NCBI GenBank assembly: GCA_934162205.1
Contig: CAKPIA010000002.1
Span: forward strand, 62,001-126,000
Direction: 5' to 3'
Source of the DNA: an uncultured Clostridia bacterium
Lineage (GTDB): Bacteria > Bacillota > Clostridia > TANB77 > CAG-508
DNA: 64,000 nt
Positions 37,852 through 47,305 of the stretch are shown piece by piece. How positions within the stretch are numbered: the stretch's first letter is position 1; every line of letters starts with the position of its first letter. Made by a program: the position numbers and the translations under genes. The notes under the pieces are model-generated. The model saw only the letters and a list, made by a program, of their open reading frames with translations, searched no databases and was not told the origin of the DNA.

Positions 37852-37940
37852 TTTAATAATTTTATAAAATTATTAAAAAATACTATTAATATGCATTTCT
37901 TATGTTATATATATGTAATCAAAAAGACATATAAAAGAAA

Positions 37941-37969
37941 TAGACAAATTTATATTGTTGCATTATAAT
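37941..37969 (+). promoter_or_regulatory. promoter of the G5/glucosaminidase gene
   Basis: TAGACA, a 17-base spacer and TATAAT lie 38 bases before the GTG start. Confidence 0.6.
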
Positions 37970-38006
37970 ATAATTGTAAAATATTATATGTAAGAGGTAT
38001 ATTAAA

Positions 38007-39317
38007 GTGTTAGAAAAAACTAATGACAATAGAACTCTTCCAGAAGTATTTAAAGAATTACAAGATATTAGAAATGCTCAAGAGAAGAGGTATATTGAAA
38101 ATAAAAATAGCAAAAATGTTATAAAAGGCACAATTAATAAATTAGCTACAAAAACAACTGGTGTAGCTTGTATTATTGTGCTTGTTTTTTCTATTATGAC
38201 AGCTTTTACAGGATATATTTTTGCAACTAATATAGAACAAGAGCAAACAGAAGTAGTTGGAGAGTATGAAGAAAATAGTAATGCTATAAATGTTGAAAAA
38301 GTTATTTCAAATAATATAAGTGTTTTAACATCTAAAGAGTTAATTACAGAAAATAGAGAAATTAAATATAAAATAATTTATGAAAAAAATGATAAATTAC
38401 CAAAAGATGAACAAGTTATTACTCAAGCAGGGATAAATGGAAAAGAAACAGTTACAGCAGTTAAAAGATATGAAAATAACAATTTTAAAGATGAAGAAAT
38501 TTTAAGTAGAACTGTTTTGCAAGAACCAACAAAACAAATAGTTCAGGTTGGAACATCTGAATTTTTAAAAAAATATAATGTACATATTGGTGATAAGATG
38601 TATGTATTGTCACCAGCTAAGTTGAAAAAAGAAACAAAGGAAAATTCAGAAGATGTATGTGAAGTTCCACAAAATTTAGATGTTAAATTGTTAGATATAG
38701 GAAAGAATTGGGCAAAAGTTTCATATAACGAATATGAAGGTTTTATAAAAAATGACATTCTCACATCAGCTACTGTAAATCCAGAGATAGCAGAAACTTG
38801 CAGAATTTTTAGGATTAAGGAAAAACTTGATATAAATATGGAATTAAACAAACCAAGTGGTTTAACTTTGGAAGATTATAAAAAGGTTTTATCAAATAAT
38901 TCAAGTGATAAAAATAAAATTTTTGAAGAAAATGCAGAAGTTTTTTACAATATAGAAAATAAATATAATATAAATGGAGTTTTTCTTGCTGCAATGGGAA
39001 TACATGAAAGCGGATGGGGAAATTCTGTAATTGCACAGACTAAAAAGAATTTATTTGGTTATGGTGCATATGATAGAGACCCATATGGATATTCTTATGG
39101 ATTTGATACATATGAAGACTGTATAGAAACAGTTGCAAAAGCATTAGTTAAATTTTATATTAATGAATCTGGTACAGAAATTTATGATGGAGAAACAGCT
39201 AAAGGATCATATTATAATGGACCAACATTATCAGGAATAAATACAAGATATGCAAGTGATAAAGAATGGTATAATAAAGTTTTTTCAAAAATGGAAGATT
39301 TATATAATAAATTATAA
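38007..39317 (+). CDS. G5-SH3-glucosaminidase wall hydrolase
   Basis: 436 residues from a GTG 9 bases after AAGAGG. A cytoplasmic head of about 50 residues and one membrane helix (about 52-74) are followed by a G5 domain (about 95-185) and an SH3-like part (about 190-250). The C-terminal mannosyl-glycoprotein endo-beta-N-acetylglucosaminidase-like domain (about 305-436) has FLAAMGIHESGWGNS, with a likely catalytic Glu, then KKNLFGYGAYDRDPY. It should cut the glycan strands of peptidoglycan outside the membrane. The next gene overlaps its stop. Confidence 0.88.
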   Translation: MLEKTNDNRTLPEVFKELQDIRNAQEKRYIENKNSKNVIKGTINKLATKTTGVACIIVLVFSIMTAFTGYIFATNIEQEQTEVVGEYEENSNAINVEKVISNNISVLTSKELITENREIKYKIIYEKNDKLPKDEQVITQAGINGKETVTAVKRYENNNFKDEEILSRTVLQEPTKQIVQVGTSEFLKKYNVHIGDKMYVLSPAKLKKETKENSEDVCEVPQNLDVKLLDIGKNWAKVSYNEYEGFIKNDILTSATVNPEIAETCRIFRIKEKLDINMELNKPSGLTLEDYKKVLSNNSSDKNKIFEENAEVFYNIENKYNINGVFLAAMGIHESGWGNSVIAQTKKNLFGYGAYDRDPYGYSYGFDTYEDCIETVAKALVKFYINESGTEIYDGETAKGSYYNGPTLSGINTRYASDKEWYNKVFSKMEDLYNKL

Positions 39318-39328
39318 TGGGAGATAAA

Positions 39329-40147
39329 ATGTTTAATAAGTTGTTAAAAAATAAATATTTTCCTAAAGTTTTAGTTTTAATATTTATTATCTTGGTTATA
39401 GTTATAATTAGTATTATATACAAAAATTGTTTAAGAAGTAGTTTTGCAAAAAAGGTGTCTAAAATTGCAGAGGAAAACGAAAATTCAATTTTTACTATAG
39501 AAAAGGTATTGATGTATAGTAGTGCAGGAATAAATAATAATGAAAATAAAAATTTAGAGGATTTAGAAATTTGTCAATATACTGATTTAGCAATATATAT
39601 AAATAACAAAAATTATATAAAAGAGATTAATGAAAAAAATACAGTAAGTAAATTATATATAGATAATATTAAAATTGAGAGTGACTCTAACAAAGGAGAA
39701 AAAAATATAAATTATAAAAATATTTTAGACTTTGGGAAATTTAAAATGTTAGATAATGCTGAGAGAATTGATTTTAATATTATAAGGACGAATGAAGAAA
39801 ATGTAGAAAATAATTATTCAAATCCAAGTTTTTATACAGATTGTAGTAACCCATTATCTTTAGGCTATGTTAATAAAAATCTAGCTAAATATAGTGCTAC
39901 TCAAAATGATAATGTTGTTTATTATGATGGGAAGGTTTTAAAAAATGCAAAGATTAATTTGAATGACATAAATTATAATATTAGTTTTAAAATTCATATA
40001 ATAAATAATATTAACGAAGAGTTTGTATATGATGCAAAAATAAATGATGTGTTAAGTGAAAATGATAAAGCTATATATAATGGTTTTGTTGCTAAAATGA
40101 AAGTTAAGTTTGATGGGGGAAATTCTTTCTTTAAATTAGTTAAATAA
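39329..40147 (+). CDS. membrane-anchored protein of unknown function
   Basis: 272 residues from the ATG after GGGAGA; an ATG at 39317 overlapping the previous stop is the alternative. An N-terminal helix (about 10-33, VLVLIFIILVIVIISIIY) anchors an extracellular Asn/Lys/Ile-rich domain of about 235 residues, with a CSNPLSLGYVNKNL segment. I do not recognise the family. Its tight coupling to the glucosaminidase gene suggests a related role at the wall. Confidence 0.75.
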   Translation: MFNKLLKNKYFPKVLVLIFIILVIVIISIIYKNCLRSSFAKKVSKIAEENENSIFTIEKVLMYSSAGINNNENKNLEDLEICQYTDLAIYINNKNYIKEINEKNTVSKLYIDNIKIESDSNKGEKNINYKNILDFGKFKMLDNAERIDFNIIRTNEENVENNYSNPSFYTDCSNPLSLGYVNKNLAKYSATQNDNVVYYDGKVLKNAKINLNDINYNISFKIHIINNINEEFVYDAKINDVLSENDKAIYNGFVAKMKVKFDGGNSFFKLVK

Positions 40148-40212
40148 AATTAAATTAATTTAAAATATTTTATATATAAAATATTTTAAAAATTTGTGAA
40201 GATTAAAAGTAT

Positions 40213-40254
40213 AAAAAAGAGAAAATATTGATATTTCAATATTTTCTCTTTTTT
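40213..40254. terminator. bidirectional terminator
   Basis: A perfect 18-bp stem (AAAAAAGAGAAAATATTG) with a 6-base loop. It ends the wall-gene operon on the plus strand and the tRNA operon on the minus strand, 1 base from the tRNA-Cys 3' end. Confidence 0.9.
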
Positions 40255-40255
40255 A

Positions 40256-40330
40256 TGGAGGCGACACCCGGATTCGAACCGGGGATCAGAGTTTTGCAGA
40301 CTCGTGCCTTAGCCACTTGGCTATGTCGCC
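40256..40330 (-). tRNA. tRNA-Cys (GCA)
   Basis: On the minus strand GGCGACA...TGTCGCC forms the acceptor stem, with an encoded CCA end. The anticodon arm GAGTC-TGCAAAA gives anticodon GCA, and GGTTCGAATCC is the T arm. It is the second gene of a tRNA-Gly/tRNA-Cys operon. Confidence 0.95.
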
Positions 40331-40367
40331 GTATAAAATTACTACAATGTTATCGTATACTGACGCT
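40315..40367. repeat. 53-bp direct repeat, copy 1
   Basis: It comprises the 5' end of tRNA-Cys plus its 37-bp flank. It matches copy 2 (40398-40450) with two differences and a period of 83 bases. Confidence 0.9.
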
Positions 40368-40388
40368 GTAATTCGCTTCGCTCAAACA

Positions 40389-40413
40389 GCCTCAACAACT
40401 TGGCTATGTCGCC
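40389..40413 (-). pseudogene. 5' fragment of a duplicated tRNA-Cys
   Basis: 25 bases on the minus strand repeat the acceptor 5' strand and D arm of tRNA-Cys (GGCGACATAGCCAAGT, then a D loop with three changes closing with GGC). No anticodon or T arm follows; the sequence turns into TGTTTGAGCGAAGCG. It lies inside the transcript between the two real tRNAs, so RNase P could see a false 5' end. Confidence 0.75.
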
Positions 40414-40450
40414 GTATAAAATTACTACAATGTTATCATATACTGATGCT
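40398..40450. repeat. 53-bp direct repeat, copy 2
   Basis: Second copy of the repeat described for 40315-40367. The changes are G to A in TATCGTATAC and C to T in TGACGCT. Confidence 0.9.
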
Positions 40451-40451
40451 T

Positions 40452-40527
40452 TGGAGCGGGAAACGGGGCTCAAACCCGCGACCTCTGCCTTGGCAAGGCA
40501 GCGCTCTATCAACTGAGCTATTCCCGC
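40452..40527 (-). tRNA. tRNA-Gly (GCC)
   Basis: On the minus strand GCGGGAA...TTCCCGC forms the acceptor stem with encoded CCA. The anticodon arm CTGCC-TTGCCAA-GGCAG gives anticodon GCC, and GGGTTTGAGCCC is the T arm. It is the first gene of the operon. Confidence 0.95.
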
Positions 40528-40550
40528 AATTGTTATTATTTAGCTTTATT

Positions 40551-40579
40551 ATAATAACAAAATTCTTAATTAATGTCAA
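40551..40579 (-). promoter_or_regulatory. promoter of the tRNA-Gly/tRNA-Cys operon
   Basis: On the minus strand TTGACA, a 17-base spacer and TATTAT. The -35 box overlaps the last codons of dacF. Confidence 0.75.
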
Positions 40580-41850
40580 GTGTTTATAAACTGTTTTTGA
40601 AATATATTTTCTAAATAGGCTATATAATTGAATGATATATATTTAAAATAGTTTAACGGATTTTTTTTCTTTATATTAATTGTATTCATTATATCTAAAT
40701 TTATTACTTTTTTATTATTAATATTAACTGTTAATTCACCAATTTTTTTATTTTCTTTTATTGGTGCTTCTAGTTCTTTATTACAGTTAATTTCTATATT
40801 TATTGCATTAACTTCATTATTTCTAATTGGAATTATTTCATTTTCAATATTGGAAAGAGATAATTCTATTTTGTTAGGTATTCCTTTTTTTATAGTGAAT
40901 TTTGATAAGTTTTTTAACTTCCAGTTTTCAAATTTTGAATCAATAATTTTTTTTATGTTTATATGTTGATAATTATTAAATGTATATTCTATTAATTTTA
41001 TACTATCTTGTGTTCTGAATTTTTTTGTATCTGCACCTAAAACTATGCATATAATGTCTAAGTCATTTCTTTTGCAAGCAGTAACTAAACATCTATTGGC
41101 ACCATTTGTAAATCCTGTTTTTACACCATATACACCATTTAAAGTTCCTAATAGTTCATTTGTATTTGATAAATTTTTAGAATTTCCGTTTATAGTTACA
41201 GTATAATTTTTTGTATTAACAATTTGGGCAAATACTTTATTTTTTAAAGCATAATCAGTAAGAATAGCAAGTTCATAAGCTGTGGTATAATGATCATCAT
41301 TATCTAAACCATGAGGAGTTACGAAATGTGTGTTTATTAAATTTAGTTCTTGGGCTTTTTTATTCATTAAATCAGCAAAACCTTCTATACTACCACCTAC
41401 ATGTTCTGCTAATGCAACAGCAGCATCATTTCCTGAACATAACATTAGTCCATATAGAAGATCATGAACACTAATTTTATCTCCTGTTTTTAATCCAAGT
41501 CTTGATCCTCCTGTTCCTGCTGATTTTTTAGAAACTTCTACTATGTCATTTATATTAGAATTTTCTAGTACAATAGTTGCTGTCATAATTTTTGTTGTAG
41601 ATGCCATTTTTCTTTTTTCCTTTTCGTTTTTTCCATATAAAATAATCTTTGATTTTCTGTCTATAATAATTGCTGCTCTAGAATTTATTGTTGGTAGTTT
41701 AGATATATCAGAAGAAGTTTCTACTAATTCTTTTTGTATATTATCGATATTTACTTCTTCTGTATTTTCGTTATTTGCAAAAACGGTATGGGATAGAAGG
41801 AATAGAGCGATTATACAGAAAAATAAAATATATCTTTTTTTTGATTTCAT
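40576..41850 (-). CDS. dacF: D-alanyl-D-alanine carboxypeptidase (PBP5/DacF type)
   Basis: 424 residues. A signal peptide (about 1-25, ending VFA) precedes an S11 serine peptidase with all three motifs: STTK (Ser84, Lys87), SGN (139-141) and KTG (244-246). A beta-rich C-terminal domain (about 290-390) and a weak C-terminal amphipathic segment follow. It removes the terminal D-Ala of peptidoglycan stem peptides and so limits cross-linking. dacF homologues in Bacillus act in the forespore. Confidence 0.94.
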   Translation of the reverse strand: MKSKKRYILFFCIIALFLLSHTVFANNENTEEVNIDNIQKELVETSSDISKLPTINSRAAIIIDRKSKIILYGKNEKEKRKMASTTKIMTATIVLENSNINDIVEVSKKSAGTGGSRLGLKTGDKISVHDLLYGLMLCSGNDAAVALAEHVGGSIEGFADLMNKKAQELNLINTHFVTPHGLDNDDHYTTAYELAILTDYALKNKVFAQIVNTKNYTVTINGNSKNLSNTNELLGTLNGVYGVKTGFTNGANRCLVTACKRNDLDIICIVLGADTKKFRTQDSIKLIEYTFNNYQHINIKKIIDSKFENWKLKNLSKFTIKKGIPNKIELSLSNIENEIIPIRNNEVNAINIEINCNKELEAPIKENKKIGELTVNINNKKVINLDIMNTINIKKKNPLNYFKYISFNYIAYLENIFQKQFINT

Positions 41851-42045
41851 ATTATATTCACCAATATATATATATGCTAATAAATTAAAAATATGATTTG
41901 AATTTGGTGTTGATATATGTAAGTTTATAATATATTTAATGATTTACACATATAATAAAAAATTAGTATATAGAAAGTTTTATAAATAAAAAAATAGACG
42001 TATTGAAAATTAGTAGATTTTAGTCACATAATTTTACGTAAACCC

Positions 42046-42074
42046 TTGATTTTGTAACGAAAATGTAATATAAT
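42046..42074 (+). promoter_or_regulatory. distal promoter of thioester adhesin
   Basis: TTGATT, a 17-base spacer and TATAAT. Confidence 0.6.
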
Positions 42075-42167
42075 TGTAATGTAGGACAGTAATTTTGGTG
42101 AAATCTATTTCCGTAAAGGATTTAGAAGCAAAATATTACAAAGCCAGAATACTAGCAAATTATGGTA

Positions 42168-42196
42168 TTGACTTATTTTTTTTAAGACTATACAAT
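42168..42196 (+). promoter_or_regulatory. proximal promoter of thioester adhesin
   Basis: TTGACT, a 17-base spacer and TACAAT, 43 bases before the ATG. Confidence 0.6.
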
Positions 42197-42239
42197 TATT
42201 ATAGACATAGTATAAATATAAAAAAAGGAAGGTTTAGAT

Positions 42240-45200
42240 ATGAAACTAAAAAAGATGTTTTTAATTTTAATAGGTGTTGTCATTATTAGTACACTTTTTA
42301 CAAACGTAAATGTTGCTAATGCTGCAAATGATACATTGCATGTAGGGTTGTCAAAAGTAATACCAGAAACAAGCAATGGATATGCAATATTAGATCCAAC
42401 AGTTTCTAGTGGAAACGGAAAGACTATTTGGAACTTAATTTCATATAAATCTGCTACAGGAACAGATTATTATGATTTTGCTACAACAAATATGTATTGT
42501 TTAAAAGCTGGTGCTGGTTTTTATAATGCTGGTGGACAATCAGATCAAGCTGTAAGAAAAGATTATACTTCATTATGTGATTTGAGAGAAAAAGATAAAA
42601 TGATTAATAGTACTCATACATATGTAAAAGAACTAGCAAATAGTGATAATTATTATAAAGTATTATATTTAGTTGATAATTTATATATAAAAGGAAAATC
42701 TACAAGTAAAGATATAGAAGCATTACTTCGTAAATCAGGAATATATAGTTCAGAATACATAAATGAAAATAAAGATGTTTTCCATGTTAATAGTGACCTT
42801 GATGAAGGTAAATATTATTACATATCTGATGGAGAATATGATTATTCTAGTTATGTTTATTATGGTTCATTAACAGAGGATGGATATTCACATATATTAA
42901 CAGAAGAAGATATTGTAGCTGTACAACAATTAGCATTATGGCATTTTACAAATAATGGTACAGATTATGATAAATATTCTCAAAATAATATAGATTGGTT
43001 AGAATATACAAAGGATAATGCAAACACATATAAAGCAATGGGTAGAGGAAGTTATGGATCAGCAGAAAATGATAGAGCTGAGCAAGCTGTAATATTGTAT
43101 CACTACTTAATTGATTCAGCAGAGAAAAATGCAGCTAATTATAAAAATGATACAAATACAATAGGAAAACCAATCAGTACAAAATCTGCTAGTACATTAA
43201 AAGCACAATTAATAGGTGATAGATATGTTGCAGGACCAATTAAATTAGATAAAGATAATGATTTAGTAAATGAGATAAAATTAGATATAACAGATAATAA
43301 TGGAAATGATGTTACTGATTATAGTTTTGTAGACAGCACAGGAAAGACATTAAATGAACAAACAATTTCTGAATTAATAGGAAAAGAGTTTTATATATCT
43401 TTACCAAAGACATTAATAAATAAAATAAATATTAAATTTAATGTAAAATATGAAACAAAAAAAGCAACAATATATGTAGATAATACAACAAATATAGATC
43501 AACCAATAGTTGTACCTGAAATTGAAAATCAAGAATATGATATGCCATTTGTAGTGATTATAGAAGGAAAATTTGATTTAGCGTTAAGAAAATATATAAC
43601 AAAAGTAGATGGAATAGAATTAAAGAGTACAAGTACAAGAATACCTAATATAGATACAGAAAATACATTAGATAAAGGTAAAGAAACAGCAGATTATAAA
43701 CATAAAAAAGATCCAGTTCAAATTAAAACTGGAAGTATAGTTACATATAATATTAGTGTATATAATGAAGGTGATAAAGATGGTTATGCAACAGAAGTAA
43801 CAGATCAATTACCAACAGGATTAAAAAGTAATTTAAAAACAGGAGATGTAGTTACATCAACAAAAGGTAATACATATGTAGTAACATATGATGAAAAAAC
43901 AAATAAAGTTATATTTAAATTAGACAAAACAAAAACAGTAAAAGGATTAAGTTCATATGTAACAGGAAAATTAGATAAAGATACAATAGAAATTGAATGT
44001 ACTGTTAGTTTACAGGCAACTTCAAAACAACAAATATTAACAAATGTTGCTTGGATAAGTGAAGAATATAATAAAATTGATGATTTAATAATAACAAACC
44101 AAACTAAAGCGGATAGAGATTCAGAACCAGCAACTGTACCAAATGTAACTGCAGATAGTTTATTAACAGAAGAACAAGGATACAAAGGAAATGACGCAAA
44201 TAAAGATGATTTAACAGATTCAGAGTATTTTTATAAAGGAAAACAAGATGATGATGACTTTGAAAAATTAATATTATTACCAAAAACTTTTGATTTAAAA
44301 TTGGTTAAATATATAACAGCAATTAATGGAGATAAATCTAAAGGAAGAACAATTACAAGTGTAGATTCTAGTAAATTAAAATCAGGAGAAGAAACAACAG
44401 CTGAATATACAGTAAGTAAAGATCCATTATTAGTAAGACATGGAAACTATGTAACATATACATTTAGAATATATAATGAAGGTGATTTAGATGGATATGC
44501 TTCTGAAATAACAGAGGATATTCCATATGGATTACAATTTGTATGGTCAAATGATATAGTAACAAATGCTGATGGAAAATTAAATTTTGATAAAGCTAAA
44601 GATTTATCAGAAGAAGATAAAAAGGCAATAGAATTTAACTCAAATTATTATTGGACTTTTAAAGATAGTGATATAAATAAAGATGGAAAAATAGAATTTG
44701 TTGAAAGTACTTATTTATCAAAAGAAACAGAAACAACTGAAAATGGAAACTTATTAAAAGCATTTGACAGCGCAAATGATGATGGAAAAGGATCTGGATT
44801 ATCATATAAAGAAATATCTATTATGTTAAAGGTTACTGCTCCAGATACTTATGATAAAATTATAAGAAATGAAGCTGAAATATCTAAATCAACATATAGT
44901 GATGGAAAAGAAGAAGCTAAAGATAGAGATTCAGATACTAAAAAATGGGTAAAATATGAAGATGATGAAGATTATGATAATATAAAATTACAATATTTTG
45001 ATTTAGCATTAAGAAAATTCATTACAGATATAAGTGGAAAAGCTGTTACATCAAGAATACCACAAGTAGAATATAAAGATGGAAAAATAACATATAAACA
45101 TCCAAAAACTCCATTAGAAGTAGTTGTAGGTGATACAGTTACATATACAATTAGAGTATATAATGAAGGAAAATTAGATGGATATGCTTCTAAAGTAACA

Positions 45201-46235
45201 GATGATATACCAGAATATTTAGAGTATTTACCAGATGATAAAACAAACAAAGAATATAGATGGGTAATGATAGACAAAGATGGAAAAGAAACAACAGATG
45301 TTTCTAAAGCAGTAAAAGTAACAACAGATTATTTATCAAAAGAACAAGAAGAAACAACAGGAAGAAAGAACTTATTAAAAGCATTTGATAGTAATGCAAA
45401 AATAAGTGAAACAAATCCTGATTATAAGAACTTAAAAATAGCATTTAAAGTAAAAGATCCAAAATCTTCAGATTATATAATTACAAACCATGCACAAATT
45501 TCAGATGATACTGATGAAGATGGAAATCCAATTGATGATATTGATTCAATACCAGATGAATGGAATGATGGTGAAGATGATCAAGATGTAGAACATGTTA
45601 AAGTTCAATACTTTGACTTAGCTTTAAGAAAATGGGTAACACAAGCAATTGTTATAGAGAATGGAAAAGAAACTGTTACAAATACAGGACATAAAGCAGA
45701 AGATGACCCAGAAGAAATAGTAAAAGTAGATTTAGACAGAAAAAAATTATCTAATGTTGTAGTAAAATTTGTTTATAAAATAAGAGTAACAAATGAAGGG
45801 GATATAGCTGGATATGCAAAAGAAATAACAGATTATGTTCCAAGTGGATTAAAATTTGTAGCAGAAGATAATAAAGGATGGACAGATGAAGGAAATAATG
45901 TAATATCTACAAGATTATTAGAAAATACATTATTACAACCAGGTGAAAGCGCAACAGTTGAAGTTACATTAACATGGATTAATGGTAAAGACAACATGGG
46001 AGTAAAAGTAAATACAGCAGAAATATCAGAAGATTATAATGATAAGGGTGTTCCAGATAGAGATTCAACACCAGATAATAAAAAACCAGGAGAAGACGAT
46101 ATAGATGATGCACCTGTTATGATATCAATTAAATTAGGTGAATATACAATAGATACAATATACTTTGTATTAGGTGGAGCAGTACTTATCACATTAGCAG
46201 GAGGAATAGTTCTAATTAAAAAATTTGTATTATAA
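42240..46235 (+). CDS. thioester-domain repeat adhesin
   Basis: 1331 residues. A signal peptide (about 1-28, ending ANA) leads to a thioester domain with Cys87 (NMYCLKAG) and Gln230 in VQQLALWHF, the TQxA-like motif. Four repeats follow, beginning near residues 442, 682, 918 and 1123. Each opens with FDLALRKYIT-like sequence and contains DxVTYTIRVYNEGxxDGYA and DxxPxGL patterns; these are likely isopeptide-forming fimbrial domains. The last repeat has the same terminal form as in the two adhesins at 7-17 kb. A membrane helix (about 1304-1329) and short KKFVL tail end it, with no LPXTG. It probably attaches cells covalently to a surface ligand. Confidence 0.88.
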   Translation: MKLKKMFLILIGVVIISTLFTNVNVANAANDTLHVGLSKVIPETSNGYAILDPTVSSGNGKTIWNLISYKSATGTDYYDFATTNMYCLKAGAGFYNAGGQSDQAVRKDYTSLCDLREKDKMINSTHTYVKELANSDNYYKVLYLVDNLYIKGKSTSKDIEALLRKSGIYSSEYINENKDVFHVNSDLDEGKYYYISDGEYDYSSYVYYGSLTEDGYSHILTEEDIVAVQQLALWHFTNNGTDYDKYSQNNIDWLEYTKDNANTYKAMGRGSYGSAENDRAEQAVILYHYLIDSAEKNAANYKNDTNTIGKPISTKSASTLKAQLIGDRYVAGPIKLDKDNDLVNEIKLDITDNNGNDVTDYSFVDSTGKTLNEQTISELIGKEFYISLPKTLINKINIKFNVKYETKKATIYVDNTTNIDQPIVVPEIENQEYDMPFVVIIEGKFDLALRKYITKVDGIELKSTSTRIPNIDTENTLDKGKETADYKHKKDPVQIKTGSIVTYNISVYNEGDKDGYATEVTDQLPTGLKSNLKTGDVVTSTKGNTYVVTYDEKTNKVIFKLDKTKTVKGLSSYVTGKLDKDTIEIECTVSLQATSKQQILTNVAWISEEYNKIDDLIITNQTKADRDSEPATVPNVTADSLLTEEQGYKGNDANKDDLTDSEYFYKGKQDDDDFEKLILLPKTFDLKLVKYITAINGDKSKGRTITSVDSSKLKSGEETTAEYTVSKDPLLVRHGNYVTYTFRIYNEGDLDGYASEITEDIPYGLQFVWSNDIVTNADGKLNFDKAKDLSEEDKKAIEFNSNYYWTFKDSDINKDGKIEFVESTYLSKETETTENGNLLKAFDSANDDGKGSGLSYKEISIMLKVTAPDTYDKIIRNEAEISKSTYSDGKEEAKDRDSDTKKWVKYEDDEDYDNIKLQYFDLALRKFITDISGKAVTSRIPQVEYKDGKITYKHPKTPLEVVVGDTVTYTIRVYNEGKLDGYASKVTDDIPEYLEYLPDDKTNKEYRWVMIDKDGKETTDVSKAVKVTTDYLSKEQEETTGRKNLLKAFDSNAKISETNPDYKNLKIAFKVKDPKSSDYIITNHAQISDDTDEDGNPIDDIDSIPDEWNDGEDDQDVEHVKVQYFDLALRKWVTQAIVIENGKETVTNTGHKAEDDPEEIVKVDLDRKKLSNVVVKFVYKIRVTNEGDIAGYAKEITDYVPSGLKFVAEDNKGWTDEGNNVISTRLLENTLLQPGESATVEVTLTWINGKDNMGVKVNTAEISEDYNDKGVPDRDSTPDNKKPGEDDIDDAPVMISIKLGEYTIDTIYFVLGGAVLITLAGGIVLIKKFVL

Positions 46236-46247
46236 AATATAAATTTT

Positions 46248-46284
46248 AAAGAAGGAAGATTTTAAAATCTTCCTTCTTTTTCTT
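46248..46284 (+). terminator. terminator after thioester adhesin
   Basis: A perfect 16-bp inverted repeat (AAAGAAGGAAGATTTT and complement) followed by TTTTCTTT. Confidence 0.88.
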
Positions 46285-46341
46285 TACATTAAAAAAACCT
46301 TATGATATAATTTTCCGTAGTAAAACAAAAGAGGTGGGTAT

Positions 46342-47239
46342 ATGAATCAAATATTATATACAGAAAATAAAAAAGGAAATAAACGGATCTGTTGATATAA
46401 AAAAAATATTAAGAGTTTTTGCTATTTGTATGCTTGTTTTTGGAATAGTTTTAACTGGGACAGGTCTATATGCTTTAGTTAAAAAGAATAAAGAAACAGA
46501 TAAAATTGAAATTCAAAAACCTGTAATAACAGTCGATAATAATGGTGATGATACAATATCAATTAATGTTAAACATAAAAAACAAATTAGTAAAGTAACT
46601 TATTCTTGGAATGGACAAAGTGAAGAGAGTATAGAAGGAGAAGGAAGGGCTTATATACAAAAAGTAATTGATATTCCAATAGGAACTAATAATTTAAAAG
46701 TTACAGCAACAGATGTTGAAGGAACAGTTGCTGAATATGAAGGAAAATATGTTGCTGAAGAGGATCCTAAAATAACTATTGATTCTGAAGGAACAAATAT
46801 TAAGGCTAAAATTGAAGGAACAAATAAAATTTCATATATAACATATAGATGGGATGAAGAAGAGGAAAAAAGGGTAGAAGTTGGAGATACAACATATGAG
46901 CAAACTATTGAAATTCCTCAAGGGTTACATACATTAACAATGGTTGCAGTAGACATTAATAATAAAACTACAACAAAACAACAAAGTGTAAAAGGTGTTA
47001 CAAAACCAAAACTTACTGTTACAACAGATGGTAAAAATTTTATTATAAATGCAAGTGATAAAGAAAAATTAGAAAAAATAGAATTTATACTTAATGGACA
47101 AACATATAGAATTAATTTAGATCAAAAGAAATTTGAATATAAATATCCACTATCAGATGGAGAAAATCTAATAGAGGTTACAGTATATAATACTGATGGA
47201 TTAACAGCCGTATTTAAGGCCAAATGTACAAAACAGTAA
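46342..47239 (+). CDS. Ig-like membrane protein with a +1 frameshift at CGG
   Basis: The true start is ATG 46342, 6 bases after GAGGTGGG. That frame stops at TGA 46393 after 17 codons. Skipping the C of the in-frame CGG at 46384-46386 joins it to the frame that runs to 47239, giving 298 residues. The first ATG inside the long frame (46430) would start within the membrane helix, leaving half of it. The restored protein has a charged head, one helix (about 22-48, FAICMLVFGIVLTGTGLYAL) and three Ig-like beta repeats of about 75 residues (TVDNNGDDTISINVKH, TIDSEGTNIKAKIEG, TVTTDGKNFIINASD). The function is unknown; it is probably external. Confidence 0.75.
46384..46387 (+). other. CGGA +1 shift site 2
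   Basis: The in-frame codons are AAA CGG ATC TGT TGA. Dropping the C gives AAA GGA TCT GTT GAT and restores the frame. Confidence 0.7.
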
Positions 47240-47249
47240 TATTTTAAAT

Positions 47250-47284
47250 AAAGGTTGAAAGTTTTATTTGCTTTCAACCTTTAA
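47250..47284 (+). terminator. hairpin after Ig-like gene
   Basis: A perfect 12-bp stem AAAGGTTGAAAG / CTTTCAACCTTT with a 9-base loop and a weak T tract. Confidence 0.6.
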
Positions 47285-47305
47285 GTTGTAAATAGAGGGA
47301 GATAA

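Larger units (their letters stand above)
41851..42239 (+). promoter_or_regulatory. 389-base control region upstream of thioester adhesin
   Basis: No gene is supported. It holds two tandem promoters (described separately) and, between them, a leader with TTTCCGTAAAGG (from 42108). That motif recurs in other intergenic leaders of this window. No known riboswitch is recognised. Confidence 0.5.

Noticed and set aside
40317..40589. 90-codon plus-strand frame
   Set aside because: It runs through the two tRNA genes and the duplicated tRNA fragment, so it is not a gene.
42095..42289. 64-codon frame overlapping the start of the thioester adhesin
   Set aside because: No ribosome site; it overlaps a promoter and leader and continues out of frame into the real gene.
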